This document shows, in pieces, positions 19,386 through 27,335 of a stretch of DNA of 64,000 nt. The notes under the pieces were generated by a model that searched no databases, was not told where the DNA came from, and saw only the letters and a program-made list of their open reading frames with translations. The stretch comes from Actinomyces radicidentis (GTDB taxonomy: Bacteria; Actinomycetota; Actinomycetes; Actinomycetales; Actinomycetaceae): the NCBI RefSeq assembly GCF_001553565.1, contig NZ_CP014228.1, positions 930,001-994,000 on the forward strand. The letters run 5' to 3'. Numbering within the stretch: position 1 is the stretch's first letter; the number at the start of each line of letters is the position of its first letter. A program made the position numbers and the translations under genes.

Positions 19386-19497
19386 CGACCGGGGCGGGAG
19401 GAAACGGGTCCGAACGACGGCGCTGCCCGCCCCCTGGTGGGGACGGGCGGCGCTGTGCTCGTTGCGAGCGCGCGGAACGCGCGGTTGAGGGCGGGCC

Positions 19498-20268
19498 TCA
19501 GACGTTGTCGATCTCCTGCTTCTCGGCGACCGGCTTGGCCGGGGACTGCTCGGGGTCGCGGCCCACGAGGAAGGCGTAGGCGGCGCCTGCGATGGCCGCG
19601 CCGAGGAGCGGGGCGACGATGAAGAGCCAGAGCTGGCCGACGGCGCCGTTGCCGGCCTCGAAGGCGACGGCGATGGAGCGGGCCGGGTTGACGGAGGTGT
19701 TGGTGACCGGGATGGAGACCAGGTGGATCATCGTGAGGGTGAGGCCGATGGCGAGCGGGGCGAAGCCGGCGTTCGCGCGGGAGTCGGTCGAGCCGATGAT
19801 GACGATGAGGAAGATGAAGGTCATGACGACCTCGCACAGGAAGGCGGCGCCGAGGCCGTAGCCGGACGGCGAGTGGGCGCCGTAGCCGTTGGCGGCGAAG
19901 CCGTTCGCGGCGACGTCGAAGGTGTCGGTGCCCGACGCGATGGCGTAGAGGACGCCGCCGCCGACGAGGCCGGCGACGATCTGGGTGCACCAGTAGGGCA
20001 GGACGTCCTTCCACTGGAAGCGGCCGGCGACGGCCACGCCCAGGGTGACGGCGGGGTTGAAGTGTCCGCCGGAGATGCCGCCGACGGCGTAGGCCATCGT
20101 GACGACGGACAGGCCGAAGGAGAGGGCGACGCCGAGGTAGCCGATGCCGACCGGGAAGCCGGTGGAGGTGGAGGCGGTCGCGGCGAGGACGGCGGAGCCG
20201 CAGCCGGCGAAGACGAGCCAGAAGGTGCCGAGGAACTCGGCGCCGAGGCGCTTGGACAGGGGAGCCAT
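19498..20268 (-). CDS. aqpZ: aquaporin (MIP family, AqpZ-like)
   Basis: The 256-residue membrane protein has six hydrophobic helices and two half-helices carrying NPA motifs, [11 protein letters not shown] (near residue 68) and [13 protein letters not shown] (near residue 190). The Arg after the second NPA is the selectivity-filter residue. The sequence resembles water-selective AqpZ more than GlpF: there is no Asp after the second NPAR, where glycerol facilitators usually have one. Start ATG 20268 has GAAAGG ten bases upstream. The C-terminus is a short charged tail. A palindrome with GCGATCGGGATGCC arms lies just upstream in the promoter region. Confidence 0.92.
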   Translation of the reverse strand: MAPLSKRLGAEFLGTFWLVFAGCGSAVLAATASTSTGFPVGIGYLGVALSFGLSVVTMAYAVGGISGGHFNPAVTLGVAVAGRFQWKDVLPYWCTQIVAGLVGGGVLYAIASGTDTFDVAANGFAANGYGAHSPSGYGLGAAFLCEVVMTFIFLIVIIGSTDSRANAGFAPLAIGLTLTMIHLVSIPVTNTSVNPARSIAVAFEAGNGAVGQLWLFIVAPLLGAAIAGAAYAFLVGRDPEQSPAKPVAEKQEIDNV

Positions 20269-20320
20269 GAGTGGCCTTTCACGTGGAGGAGCGCGCCTAC
20301 GAGTGAGGGGCGCGGACACG

Positions 20321-20379
20321 GCGATCGGGATGCCCGGCAGCGCCACGCGGGGCACGGGGGACCACGGCATCCCGATCGC
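20321..20379. repeat. GCGATCGGGATGCC inverted repeat upstream of aquaporin
   Basis: GCGATCGGGATGCC (20321-20334) and its exact reverse complement (20366-20379) enclose 31 bases. It has one box per arm, and the GATCGGGA core recalls the 22-bp family. It starts 53 bases upstream of the aquaporin ATG, so it may be a regulatory site, a mobile repeat or both. Confidence 0.75.
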
Positions 20380-20509
20380 GTACGTCCTCATCGTGCCCCA
20401 CGGACCTATGAGTGAGGCCGTGCGGAGGAGGAGGTGCCGATAACACTTCGGCGGCTCCTCGCCCCGGGCGACCGGCCCCGAGCCCGGGCCACCCCGCCCG
20501 GAGGGGCGG

Positions 20510-20581
20510 TCGACCGGCAGTGCACCCGTCGACCGTCCGATTTCTGGAAATCAGGCGGTCGAGCAGTGCATTGCCGGTCGA
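20510..20581. repeat. TCGACCGKC two-box palindrome, copy 3
   Basis: Outer boxes are TCGACCGGC (20510) and GCCGGTCGA (20573); inner boxes are TCGACCGTC (20529) and GGCGGTCGA (20554). Spacing is 19 in both arms. The outer pair has changed on both sides relative to copy 1, preserving pairing. It abuts the stop codon of the shikimate dehydrogenase-like gene. Confidence 0.9.
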
Positions 20582-20601
20582 CCAGGGAGGGGGCAGGCGG
20601 C

Positions 20602-21432
20602 TCAGGCGCGGGAGTAGCGGGAGTAGGCGGAGGCCTCGGCGACCTGCTCGGGCGTGGGGCGCACGCCCGTGTAGAGGGCGAACTGCTCGGCGGCCTGGAG
20701 GGCGATGACCTCGGCGCCCGTGATGACGCGCTTGCCCGCGGCCTCGGCGGCGGCCACGAGCGGGGTGCGCGAGGGGAAGGCGACGACGTCGAAGACCGTG
20801 CCTGCCGCGGCGATGAGGTCCTCCCCCACCGGCAGGTCGCGCTCGGCAGGGCCGCCCGCCATGCCGACGGGGGTCGCGTTGAGGAGGAGCTCGCCGGCGC
20901 CGTCGGGCAGGGCGTCGGACGAGGCCACCCAGCTCCAGCCGTACTGCTCGGCGAGGGCCGGGCCGGTCGTCTCGTTGCGGGCGATGACGGTGCCGGGGCC
21001 GAAGCCGGCGTCGGCCAGCGCCGCGACGCAAGCCTTGGCCATGCCGCCGGCGCCGAGGACGGCGGCGCTCGTGCGCGGGACCTCGTGCGTGTCGAGGAGG
21101 GTGCGGATGGCGATGAAGTCGGTGTTGTACGCGGTGAGGCGGCCGTCGTCGTTGACCATGGTGTTGACCGAGTGGATGGCGCTGGCGGAGGGGGTCATCT
21201 CGTCGACGAGGGCGATGACGTCCTCCTTCCACGGCATGGAGACGGAGCAGCCGCGGATGCCCAGGCCGCGCACGCCGGCGATGGCGTCACGGATGTCGGT
21301 GGCGGAGAAGGCCTTGTAGACGAAGTCGAGGTCGAGCTTCTCGTAGAGGTGGTTGTGGAAGCGGGTCCCGATGTTCGTCGGACGCGCCGACAGGGAGATG
21401 CACAGGCGGGTGTCCTTGGTGATGTCGCGCAT
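20602..21432 (-). CDS. shikimate 5-dehydrogenase-like oxidoreductase
   Basis: The 276-residue protein has the shikimate/quinate dehydrogenase layout. The N-terminal substrate half contains SLSARPTNIGTRFHNHLYE and GCSVSMPWKEDVI, whose Lys matches the catalytic Lys. TVNTM-type NTMVNDDGRLTAYNTDF follows, then a Rossmann half with AVLGAGGMAKA (GXGGXXXA-like) and NATPVGM. NADP use and shikimate as substrate are assumed from the family; AroE-like paralogues with other substrates are common. ATG 21432 has GGGAG about ten bases upstream and gives the normal family length; longer in-frame starts run into the terminator and tRNA. No other aromatic-pathway gene is adjacent. Confidence 0.85.
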   Translation of the reverse strand: MRDITKDTRLCISLSARPTNIGTRFHNHLYEKLDLDFVYKAFSATDIRDAIAGVRGLGIRGCSVSMPWKEDVIALVDEMTPSASAIHSVNTMVNDDGRLTAYNTDFIAIRTLLDTHEVPRTSAAVLGAGGMAKACVAALADAGFGPGTVIARNETTGPALAEQYGWSWVASSDALPDGAGELLLNATPVGMAGGPAERDLPVGEDLIAAAGTVFDVVAFPSRTPLVAAAEAAGKRVITGAEVIALQAAEQFALYTGVRPTPEQVAEASAYSRYSRA

Positions 21433-21570
21433 GGCGTCATTCTCCCGCAGCCCGGTGGTGCCGCGCCCGGAACCAGCGTCACGGCGTCGGACCCGCCGCC
21501 GACCCGGCCCCGCAGCCCCAGGTCCGAGCCCGGCCCCACGTCCGTGCCCCGAGGCTGCCGGATAATGGAA

Positions 21571-21610
21571 AACGCCCCGCGACCGACTGTTCAGCCGATG
21601 ACGGGGCGTT
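21571..21610 (-). terminator. intrinsic terminator of tRNA-Arg
   Basis: On the minus strand AACGCCCCG pairs with CGGGGCGTT across a loop of about 22 bases and runs into TTTTCC. The stem begins at the encoded CCA end of the tRNA. Confidence 0.8.
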
Positions 21611-21612
21611 GG

Positions 21613-21685
21613 TGCGCCAGAAGGGACTCGAACCCCCAACCTTCTGATCCGTAGTCAGATGCTCTATCCATTGAGCTACTGGCGC
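21613..21685 (-). tRNA. tRNA-Arg (ACG)
   Basis: The acceptor GCGCCAG pairs with CTGGCGC, and the D arm contains AGCTCAATGGATAGAGC. The anticodon stem TCTGA/TCAGA carries loop CTACGGA, so the anticodon is ACG (read as ICG for CGN codons). The T arm has GGTTCGAGTCC. CCA is encoded (21612-21610). Confidence 0.97.
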
Positions 21686-21926
21686 ATGTCGTTGCCGACA
21701 AGCAGGAACCATACTCGGCGCCAGATCCGCCGCCAAATCGAGATCCCGTGAGCCTGAGCACAGGGGCGCCCGTCGTGCTAGCCGCCGCTCCGCCAGGATC
21801 GACGACGGCGGGGCCCCCGTTCCGGCCAGCCTTCCGTCCGCCTGCCGGCCTTTGCTCGACGGCGCCGGTGCAGCGCCGTCCTCCCCGCCCGGGCGCACGG
21901 GAGCCCGGAGCCTCCGACGGGTCGGC

Positions 21927-23318
21927 GGGTCAAGTCCCTTGTTGTGGTGTTCTTTCAGGCGGTCAGGGGCAGGGGTTGGGTGTCGTTGGTGAGGGTGTGG
22001 GTGAGTCGTTGCATGGAGGTCTGGGACAGGTAGCGGCGTTCGCCGTACTGCCACTCCTCGTGCTGCTCGAGCAGGACGGCGCCGATGAGGCGGGTCACGG
22101 AGTCTGGGTTGGGGAAGACCTGGACGACGTCGGCGCGGCGCTTGATCTCGGCGTTGACGCGTTCGATGGGGTTGTTGGACCAGATCTTCTTCCAGTGCTC
22201 GGTGGGGAAGGCGGCGAACGCGGTCAGGTCAGCCTCGGCGGCCTCGAGCATGTCGGCGATGTCCGGGAAGGTGCCTCTCAGGGAGTCGGTGACCTGGTGG
22301 TAGGTGGCGCGCACGGCCTGGGGGCTGGTCTGGGCGAACACCGTGGAGATGAGGGCGTTGACGGGCTTGGAGCGTGCTGATCCCAGGCGGGAGGTGATGT
22401 TGCGGGCGAAGTGCACGCGGCAGCGCTGCCAGGCCGCGCCGGGCAGGATCGCCTTGACGGCGGCCTTCAGGCCGGCGTGGGAGTCGGACACGACCAGGGC
22501 GACACCCTCGGGCCGGGAGGGCCCGCACACGGCCAGGCCCCGCTCGCGCAGGGAGCGCAGGAAGCTGGTCCAGAAGTCGGTGGACTCGCTGTCGCCCACG
22601 GCCATGCCCAGGATCTCGCGGCGCCCGGCGGCGGAGACCCCTACCGCGACGACGGTGGCCTGGGAGACGACGCGGTGTCCGACGCGCACGTCGAGGTAGG
22701 TGGCGTCCAGGTAGAGGTAGGGGAACCAGGTGTGGTCCAGAGGCCGGTTCAGGAAGGCACCGACCGTCTGGTCGATGTCGGCGCAGATCCGTGAGACCTG
22801 GGACTTGGAGATGCCGGACTCGCAGCCCAGGGCCTTGACCAGGTCATCGACCTTGCGGGTGGAGACCCCCTCGACCCAGGCGGTGGCGATCACCGCGTAC
22901 AGGGCCTTGTCGACCCTCCTGCGCGGGGACAGCAGGGACGGGAAGAAGGAACCCCGGCGCAGCTTGGGGATGGCCAGGTCGACCTCCCCGGCAGTGGTCG
23001 CCACCGTCTTGGAGCGCGTCCCATTGCGGCGCGTGATGCGATCCGGGGTGCGCTCGTAGCGGGAGGCGCCGATCACCGCTTCGGCTTCGGCGTCGATGAG
23101 GTCCTGCAGTCCGGCGGCCAGCAGACGGCGGAACATCTCGTCGCGTGAGGCCTCAGGGTCGGCCAGGAGTTCCCCGATCAAGGCGGACAAGGCAGACTGA
23201 TGGTGGGTCATCGCGGGTCCCTTCAGATGGTTCTTGGCGGAATCACACCCGCGATGACCCCCAGCCACCTCGACCAGCGGCCCCCGCGGGAATTGCCACC
23301 ACGCTAAGGGACACACCC
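21927..23318 (-). mobile_element. IS256-family insertion sequence, 1392 bp, with 8-bp target duplication
   Basis: Imperfect terminal inverted repeats begin GGGTCAAGTCCCTTGTTGTG on the left and, read inward, GGGTGTGTCCCTTAGCGTGG on the right. The 8-bp direct repeat GGGTCGGC flanks both ends (21919-21926 and 23319-23326). It holds one intact transposase gene. Size, ends and duplication length all fit IS256-family elements, and the exact duplication suggests a recent insertion. Confidence 0.93.
21955..23211 (-). CDS. IS256-family (mutator-type) transposase
   Basis: This DDE transposase of 418 residues belongs to the IS256/Mutator family. Seen are YLYLDATYLDVRVGHRV with the first catalytic Asp, VVSDSHAGLKAAV with the second, and the CRVHFARNI (C/H) motif between the second Asp and the final Glu. 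The family signature NPIERVNAEIKRR carries the catalytic Glu. Length matches the family norm, and no frameshift or stop interrupts it, so it should be active. The start ATG 23211 was chosen by family length and a GGGACC-type upstream sequence; an in-frame start 35 codons earlier would begin in the terminal repeat. Confidence 0.95.
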   Translation of the reverse strand: MTHHQSALSALIGELLADPEASRDEMFRRLLAAGLQDLIDAEAEAVIGASRYERTPDRITRRNGTRSKTVATTAGEVDLAIPKLRRGSFFPSLLSPRRRVDKALYAVIATAWVEGVSTRKVDDLVKALGCESGISKSQVSRICADIDQTVGAFLNRPLDHTWFPYLYLDATYLDVRVGHRVVSQATVVAVGVSAAGRREILGMAVGDSESTDFWTSFLRSLRERGLAVCGPSRPEGVALVVSDSHAGLKAAVKAILPGAAWQRCRVHFARNITSRLGSARSKPVNALISTVFAQTSPQAVRATYHQVTDSLRGTFPDIADMLEAAEADLTAFAAFPTEHWKKIWSNNPIERVNAEIKRRADVVQVFPNPDSVTRLIGAVLLEQHEEWQYGERRYLSQTSMQRLTHTLTNDTQPLPLTA

Positions 23319-23376
23319 GGGTCGGCGGCCCCGGGCTCCCGGGTGCTGGACTGCCGCGTTCAGCGGCGCACCGGAC

Positions 23377-26300
23377 TCACTTCTTGCCCTGCTTCTCCCC
23401 GACCACGCGGACCTCGGCCACCGAGGTGGTCGTGGCGCCGTCCTGGCCGTTGGTGAAGACGAGCCTGATGGCCTGGGCCTTCCTCGCCTTCGGCAGGGTG
23501 ATGGTGGTCGGGTCCCACTCGGTCGCGTTCGTGCCGTTGGTGTCGGTCAGTGGCAGGCCCACGGTGGCGACCTTCTTGAAGGTCTTGCCGTTGGTCGAGG
23601 TGTAGACGGTGACCTTGGTGGGGCGCGTGGCGGTCGCGACCTGGTCCGGGGTGACCTGGATGGCGGAGACCCTGTAGGTGCCGCCGAGGGACACCGTGTA
23701 GTCGGCCTTGGTGCCCTCGGCCGAGGCGTTGGTGAAGATGTTGTCGTCCGTGAGCGGCTCGGCGCCCGCGGGGCTCGTCACCGTCAGCTGGTCCTGGGCG
23801 AGGTAGCCGTCAGTCCGCCAGTCCAGGGTGAGGGGCTCGCTCGTCCACTCGGCCCAGTCGGTGGCCACGGCGTCGACGCCGCCGACGGGCAGGGCCCGCA
23901 GGGTGAGGACGTAGCGGCCCGACGGCGCCTGCTGGACCGCGTCATCGACGACGTAGTGGCCGTCCCAGACGTAGTAGCTGGTCTCGGTGCGGGCGTGCCA
24001 GTCACCGGAGGAGGCGACGACGCCGAGGGAGGCGCCCAGCGAGCCGTCCGCGTTGACCGGGGTGACGGCGAGCTCGGACTTCTGGACGGGGACGTCGTAG
24101 CCGAAGCGGACGACGGGGAGGTCCTCGTAGGCGCCGGCGTTGTCGAGGGCGGAGCCGCCGTAGACGTAGGACGCCGGGTCGATCTCCTTGCCGTTGAGGT
24201 CGGCGAGGTAGGGGCCGGTGCCGGACTGGACGCCGAAGACGTCGGCGCCGGCGAGGTTGCCGCCCACGCCCGAGTACGGGATGCGCAGGACGTCGCCGAC
24301 CTCGGTGAGGTTGGACGGGTTGGCCTGCGGGGTCAGGGTGACCCAGCCGGAGTAGAAGTCGCCGTCCGTGATGCCCTCGGGGTCGGTGATCGTGACGCTG
24401 AGCGTCGCCGAGGCGCCGGCCGCGAGGGTGACCGAGGCGCCGTCGGTCGAGACCGTCGCCGGGGAGGCCGTGCCCTCGGTCGGGGCAGCGGAGACGCCGG
24501 TGATGGTGACGGCGTCGGTGTGGCCGAGGGTGTACACGAGCTTGTCCGTGCCGTGGTTGGTCAGCGTGACCTCGGTGGTGGTGGGGCCGTTCTTGGACTC
24601 GCCGAGGTTGAGGACGCTCGGGGAAACCTCGGTGGTGGCCTCGATGGCCTGGTCGACGCTGATGAGGCCGGCGCCCTGGCGGGCGAGGGGCTCGAGCTTG
24701 GAGGCGTCGTCGCCGCCGGCCCACGTCAGCGGCGTGGCGGTGGAGCGCACGCGCCAGGCAACGGCGTCCTTGACGGCGGTGCCGTTGAGGTCCTTGATCT
24801 CCGGGTGGGCCTGGAGGATGAGGGCGATGGAGCCGGCGGTGTAGGGCGTCGCCATCGAGGTGCCGGAGATCGTCTTGTACGGGCCGCCCTGGTCGATGGG
24901 CCAGGTGGACCAGATGAGGCCGCCGGGGGCGGAGACGTCGGGCTTGAGACTGAGGTCGGAGTTGAGGCCCCAGCTGGAGTAGTCGGAGACCTTGCCGGCC
25001 GTGGCGACGGGGAACTCGGCGTGCTGCGTGGTGAAGGTCAGCGTCGAGTCGTCGGTGAGGGCGGCGCGGATGGCGTCGCCGTCGGCCTGGGAGACGGAGG
25101 CGACGGGGATGTCGATGATCTGGCCGTCGGTGCCGGAGAGGTCGGCGGAGATGACGCCGTCGGTGTTGTTGTCGAGGATGACGCCGACGGCGCCGGCCGC
25201 CTGGGCGCCCAGGACCTTCTGGCGGAAGGTGCAGCCGCCGCGGCGGATGATGACGGTCTTACCCTCGAAGGCGCCGTCGGCGACGGGGTCGCACAGCTCG
25301 GCGGCAGCGAGGTCGGCGGCGGGATCGCCGGCCGCGACGAGCGGGAAGGAGGCGTCGTCGTCGCGGACGACGTCGGCGGTGGAGCCGGAGCCCGTCGCGT
25401 AGGCGAACTTCGCGCCCTCGTTGGTGCTCACCGTGAGGTAGTAGTTCGTCTCGATGACGTTGTCGACGCTGCCGACAGTGATGACCTTGTTGGAGGAGCC
25501 GGGGGCGCCCATGGTCCAGCGGCCCTTGTCGCCGATGTTGCCCTGGGCGACGGTGACGACGATGCCCTTGTCGGCCATGGCGTCCGCGGAGACGGCGGTC
25601 GGGTAGTCGGAGAAGACGACGTAGTCGGCGCCGATGGACATGTTGACGACGTCCATGCCCTGGTCGGCGGCCATCTGCATGGCGGCGGCCATGACGTCGG
25701 AGGAGGTGGAGCCGGTGCAGCCGAAGACGCGGTAGGCGCCGAGCTCGGCGTCGGGGGCGACGCCGCGGATCTCATCGGTGCCCTCGGCGCCGTCGGCGGC
25801 GGCGATGCCGGCGACGTGGGTGCCGTGGCCGCCACAGTCGTCCGGGAAGGCGTCGGGCTTGGCGGTGTAGACCTGGTCCTCGGGGAGGGACTTGTCGCCG
25901 TAGGCGTTGCCGACGAAGTCGTAGCCCCACTTGACCTTGGAGGTCGGGAAGCTCGTGGAGCCGTCCCAGGAGGGGTTGGAGGGCTCGGGGCCGGAGGCGC
26001 CGGAGCCGCCGAACTCCTTGTGGTCGTAGTCGACGCCGGAGTCGATGATGCCGATCCTGACGCCCTTGCCGGTGAGGCCGAGCTGGGACTGGGCGATGCC
26101 GGCGCCGGTCATGTCGAGGGCGTTGACCATCTGCGGGGCGGAGACGCCCTCGGCCTCCTCGGCGGCGGTGACGCCGTCGTCGGAGACGACGTCCTTGGAC
26201 TCCGGGATGATGACGACGGGCTGGACGGACCGGACCTCGGGGAGGGCGGCGAGGTCCTCGACCTGGTCGTCCGGGACGGACAGGGAGACGCCGTTCCACA

Positions 26301-26622
26301 GCTCGCCGTATGCGTGCGTGACGGTCGCGTCGATGTCGGCGTCCTCGATGGCGTCCTTGAGGTCGTTCTGCTCCTTCGTGATGGTCGCCGCGGAGGTGCC
26401 CTCGGACTGCGACGGCGAGGAGAGCTCGACGAACCAGCGGTTCGGGACGTTCTCGGCCTGGGAGCCGTCGGAGAGCGTGAGGCTCGCGGTGATCTTGTCC
26501 GACGGGCTGGTGTCCGACGTGGTGGTCGGCGCGGCTGCGGCGGTGGGCGCGACGAGCGCCGCCAGGGTGATGGCGGCGGCGCCGACGGCGAGCCCACGCC
26601 GTGCTGGGATGTGCAGGCGCAC
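23377..26622 (-). CDS. secreted subtilisin-like serine protease (S8) with PA domain
   Basis: The 1081-residue exoprotease starts at GTG 26622 with AGGAGG five bases upstream. Residues 1-31 are a signal peptide (ARRG, then a hydrophobic stretch ending PTAAAA). An inhibitor I9-type propeptide follows (about 58-140). The S8 triad is D194 (GIIDSGVDYDH), H266 (GGHGTHVAGI) and S588 (SGTSMATPY), with oxyanion Asn in AQGN. A PA domain is inserted at about 425-530. The C-terminal half holds Fn3-like beta domains and a final discoidin-like segment. There is no LPXTG motif, so release or non-covalent surface binding is expected. It resembles the C5a-peptidase-like branch in layout. Its terminator has been split by the adjacent IS256 element. 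Confidence 0.93.
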   Translation of the reverse strand: MRLHIPARRGLAVGAAAITLAALVAPTAAAAPTTTSDTSPSDKITASLTLSDGSQAENVPNRWFVELSSPSQSEGTSAATITKEQNDLKDAIEDADIDATVTHAYGELWNGVSLSVPDDQVEDLAALPEVRSVQPVVIIPESKDVVSDDGVTAAEEAEGVSAPQMVNALDMTGAGIAQSQLGLTGKGVRIGIIDSGVDYDHKEFGGSGASGPEPSNPSWDGSTSFPTSKVKWGYDFVGNAYGDKSLPEDQVYTAKPDAFPDDCGGHGTHVAGIAAADGAEGTDEIRGVAPDAELGAYRVFGCTGSTSSDVMAAAMQMAADQGMDVVNMSIGADYVVFSDYPTAVSADAMADKGIVVTVAQGNIGDKGRWTMGAPGSSNKVITVGSVDNVIETNYYLTVSTNEGAKFAYATGSGSTADVVRDDDASFPLVAAGDPAADLAAAELCDPVADGAFEGKTVIIRRGGCTFRQKVLGAQAAGAVGVILDNNTDGVISADLSGTDGQIIDIPVASVSQADGDAIRAALTDDSTLTFTTQHAEFPVATAGKVSDYSSWGLNSDLSLKPDVSAPGGLIWSTWPIDQGGPYKTISGTSMATPYTAGSIALILQAHPEIKDLNGTAVKDAVAWRVRSTATPLTWAGGDDASKLEPLARQGAGLISVDQAIEATTEVSPSVLNLGESKNGPTTTEVTLTNHGTDKLVYTLGHTDAVTITGVSAAPTEGTASPATVSTDGASVTLAAGASATLSVTITDPEGITDGDFYSGWVTLTPQANPSNLTEVGDVLRIPYSGVGGNLAGADVFGVQSGTGPYLADLNGKEIDPASYVYGGSALDNAGAYEDLPVVRFGYDVPVQKSELAVTPVNADGSLGASLGVVASSGDWHARTETSYYVWDGHYVVDDAVQQAPSGRYVLTLRALPVGGVDAVATDWAEWTSEPLTLDWRTDGYLAQDQLTVTSPAGAEPLTDDNIFTNASAEGTKADYTVSLGGTYRVSAIQVTPDQVATATRPTKVTVYTSTNGKTFKKVATVGLPLTDTNGTNATEWDPTTITLPKARKAQAIRLVFTNGQDGATTTSVAEVRVVGEKQGKK

Positions 26623-26703
26623 GGTGTCCTCCTGTGAGACGGACGCCCGGGTCGCACGTCCGTGCGAGGCACCGGGCAGGGGTGACGGGGCGGGGTGCTC
26701 CCG

Positions 26704-26747
26704 ATCACAGGGAACGTTATCGGTCTGTGATGTTACGGGGCTGTGAC
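26704..26747 (-). promoter_or_regulatory. candidate subtilase promoter and CTGTGAT palindrome
   Basis: ATCACAG (26704-26710) and CTGTGAT (26725-26731) form an inverted repeat around TAACGT, a plausible minus-strand -10. A third CTGTGA lies at 26741. It sits about 90 bases upstream of the GTG. The arrangement suggests operator control by a TGTGA-binding (CRP/FNR-like) protein, but the evidence is pattern only. Confidence 0.35.
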
Positions 26748-26888
26748 CTCATGCGGTCCGGCGGATCCGCACGCGCATCGTGCGGGACCTCCGTCCCGGG
26801 TCCGGGTGCGGCGGGAGTGCGGGGACTCATGCCGCGGGGCGAGCCGGCTCACGACGTCGGCCCAGCGCCCAGCGGCGCCCAACCCGTC

Positions 26889-26955
26889 GAACTCGTACCG
26901 TTCGTCCCGAGACCCACACCCTTGCCGTGGGTCTCGGGGCGGAAGGTACGAGCTC
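26889..26955. repeat. CTCGTACCTTYCG inverted repeat, copy 3
   Basis: Arms 26889-26914 and 26930-26955 pair with a few mismatches (CCGTTCGTCCC opposite GGGGCGGAAGG). The loop CACACCCTTGCCGTG is in the same orientation as copy 2. It lies in the 470-bp gap upstream of the subtilase. The rest of that gap holds the promoter region, the tRNA terminator and no gene. Confidence 0.85.
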
Positions 26956-27055
26956 GGCGTCGGAGCGGCACGGAGGGCGTCCGCGGGCGGCGGCGGGCGG
27001 CGCCGGATCCCATGTGGGCCCCGGGCGCCCGTCTCGGCACAGCCCCGGAACGCGA

Positions 27056-27086
27056 AGAACCCCGGAACCTCAACGGTTCCGGGGTC
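27056..27086 (-). terminator. intrinsic terminator of tRNA-Ser(GCT)
   Basis: On the minus strand ACCCCGGAACC pairs with GGTTCCGGGGT around GTTGA and is followed by TCTTCG, just beyond the tRNA 3' end. Confidence 0.75.
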
Positions 27087-27092
27087 CACCAG

Positions 27093-27179
27093 CGGAGACG
27101 GGGAGATTCGAACTCCCGAGGGGTTTTATCCCCAACTTTCTTAGCAGGAAAGCGCACTAGGCCACTATGCGACGTCTCC
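27093..27179 (-). tRNA. tRNA-Ser (GCT)
   Basis: The acceptor GGAGACG pairs with CGTCTCC and the discriminator is G. The anticodon stem CTTTC/GAAAG carries loop CTGCTAA, so the anticodon is GCT (AGC/AGU codons). A long class II variable arm and a GTTCGAATC T loop are present. CCA is not encoded. Length is 87 nt. Confidence 0.96.
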
Positions 27180-27335
27180 AGACGCCTTGTCGGCCTGCGC
27201 AGGTTACCCCAGCGCGTGGCCGCGAGGCAAAAGGTCGACGGCGGGTCGACGGTGGCGCAGTGCCCGGCTCCGACCGGGTCCGGAGGCCCGCGCACGGGCC
27301 GGGTCCGGCGCCTCCGAGACCCGGCCGCCGTCGGC

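Larger units (their letters stand above)
21899..23340 (-). terminator. subtilase terminator split by an IS element
   Basis: GGGAGCCCGG (21899-21908) and its exact reverse complement CCGGGCTCCC (23331-23340) now lie 1.4 kb apart. Removing the IS and one target duplication joins them as a 10-bp stem with a loop of about 22 bases. That stem would lie about 36 bases downstream of the subtilase stop codon, so it was probably that gene's terminator. Confidence 0.7.

Noticed and set aside
21613-21926. tRNA-Arg as an integration site of a genomic island
   Set aside because: No integrase and no repeat of the tRNA 3' end was seen; the nearby mobile DNA is an IS256 element with its own target duplication.
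27225-27260. GGTCGACGG repeats after tRNA-Ser as another two-box palindrome
   Set aside because: Two boxes occur in direct repeat 12 bases apart without a complementary arm, so they do not fit the family.
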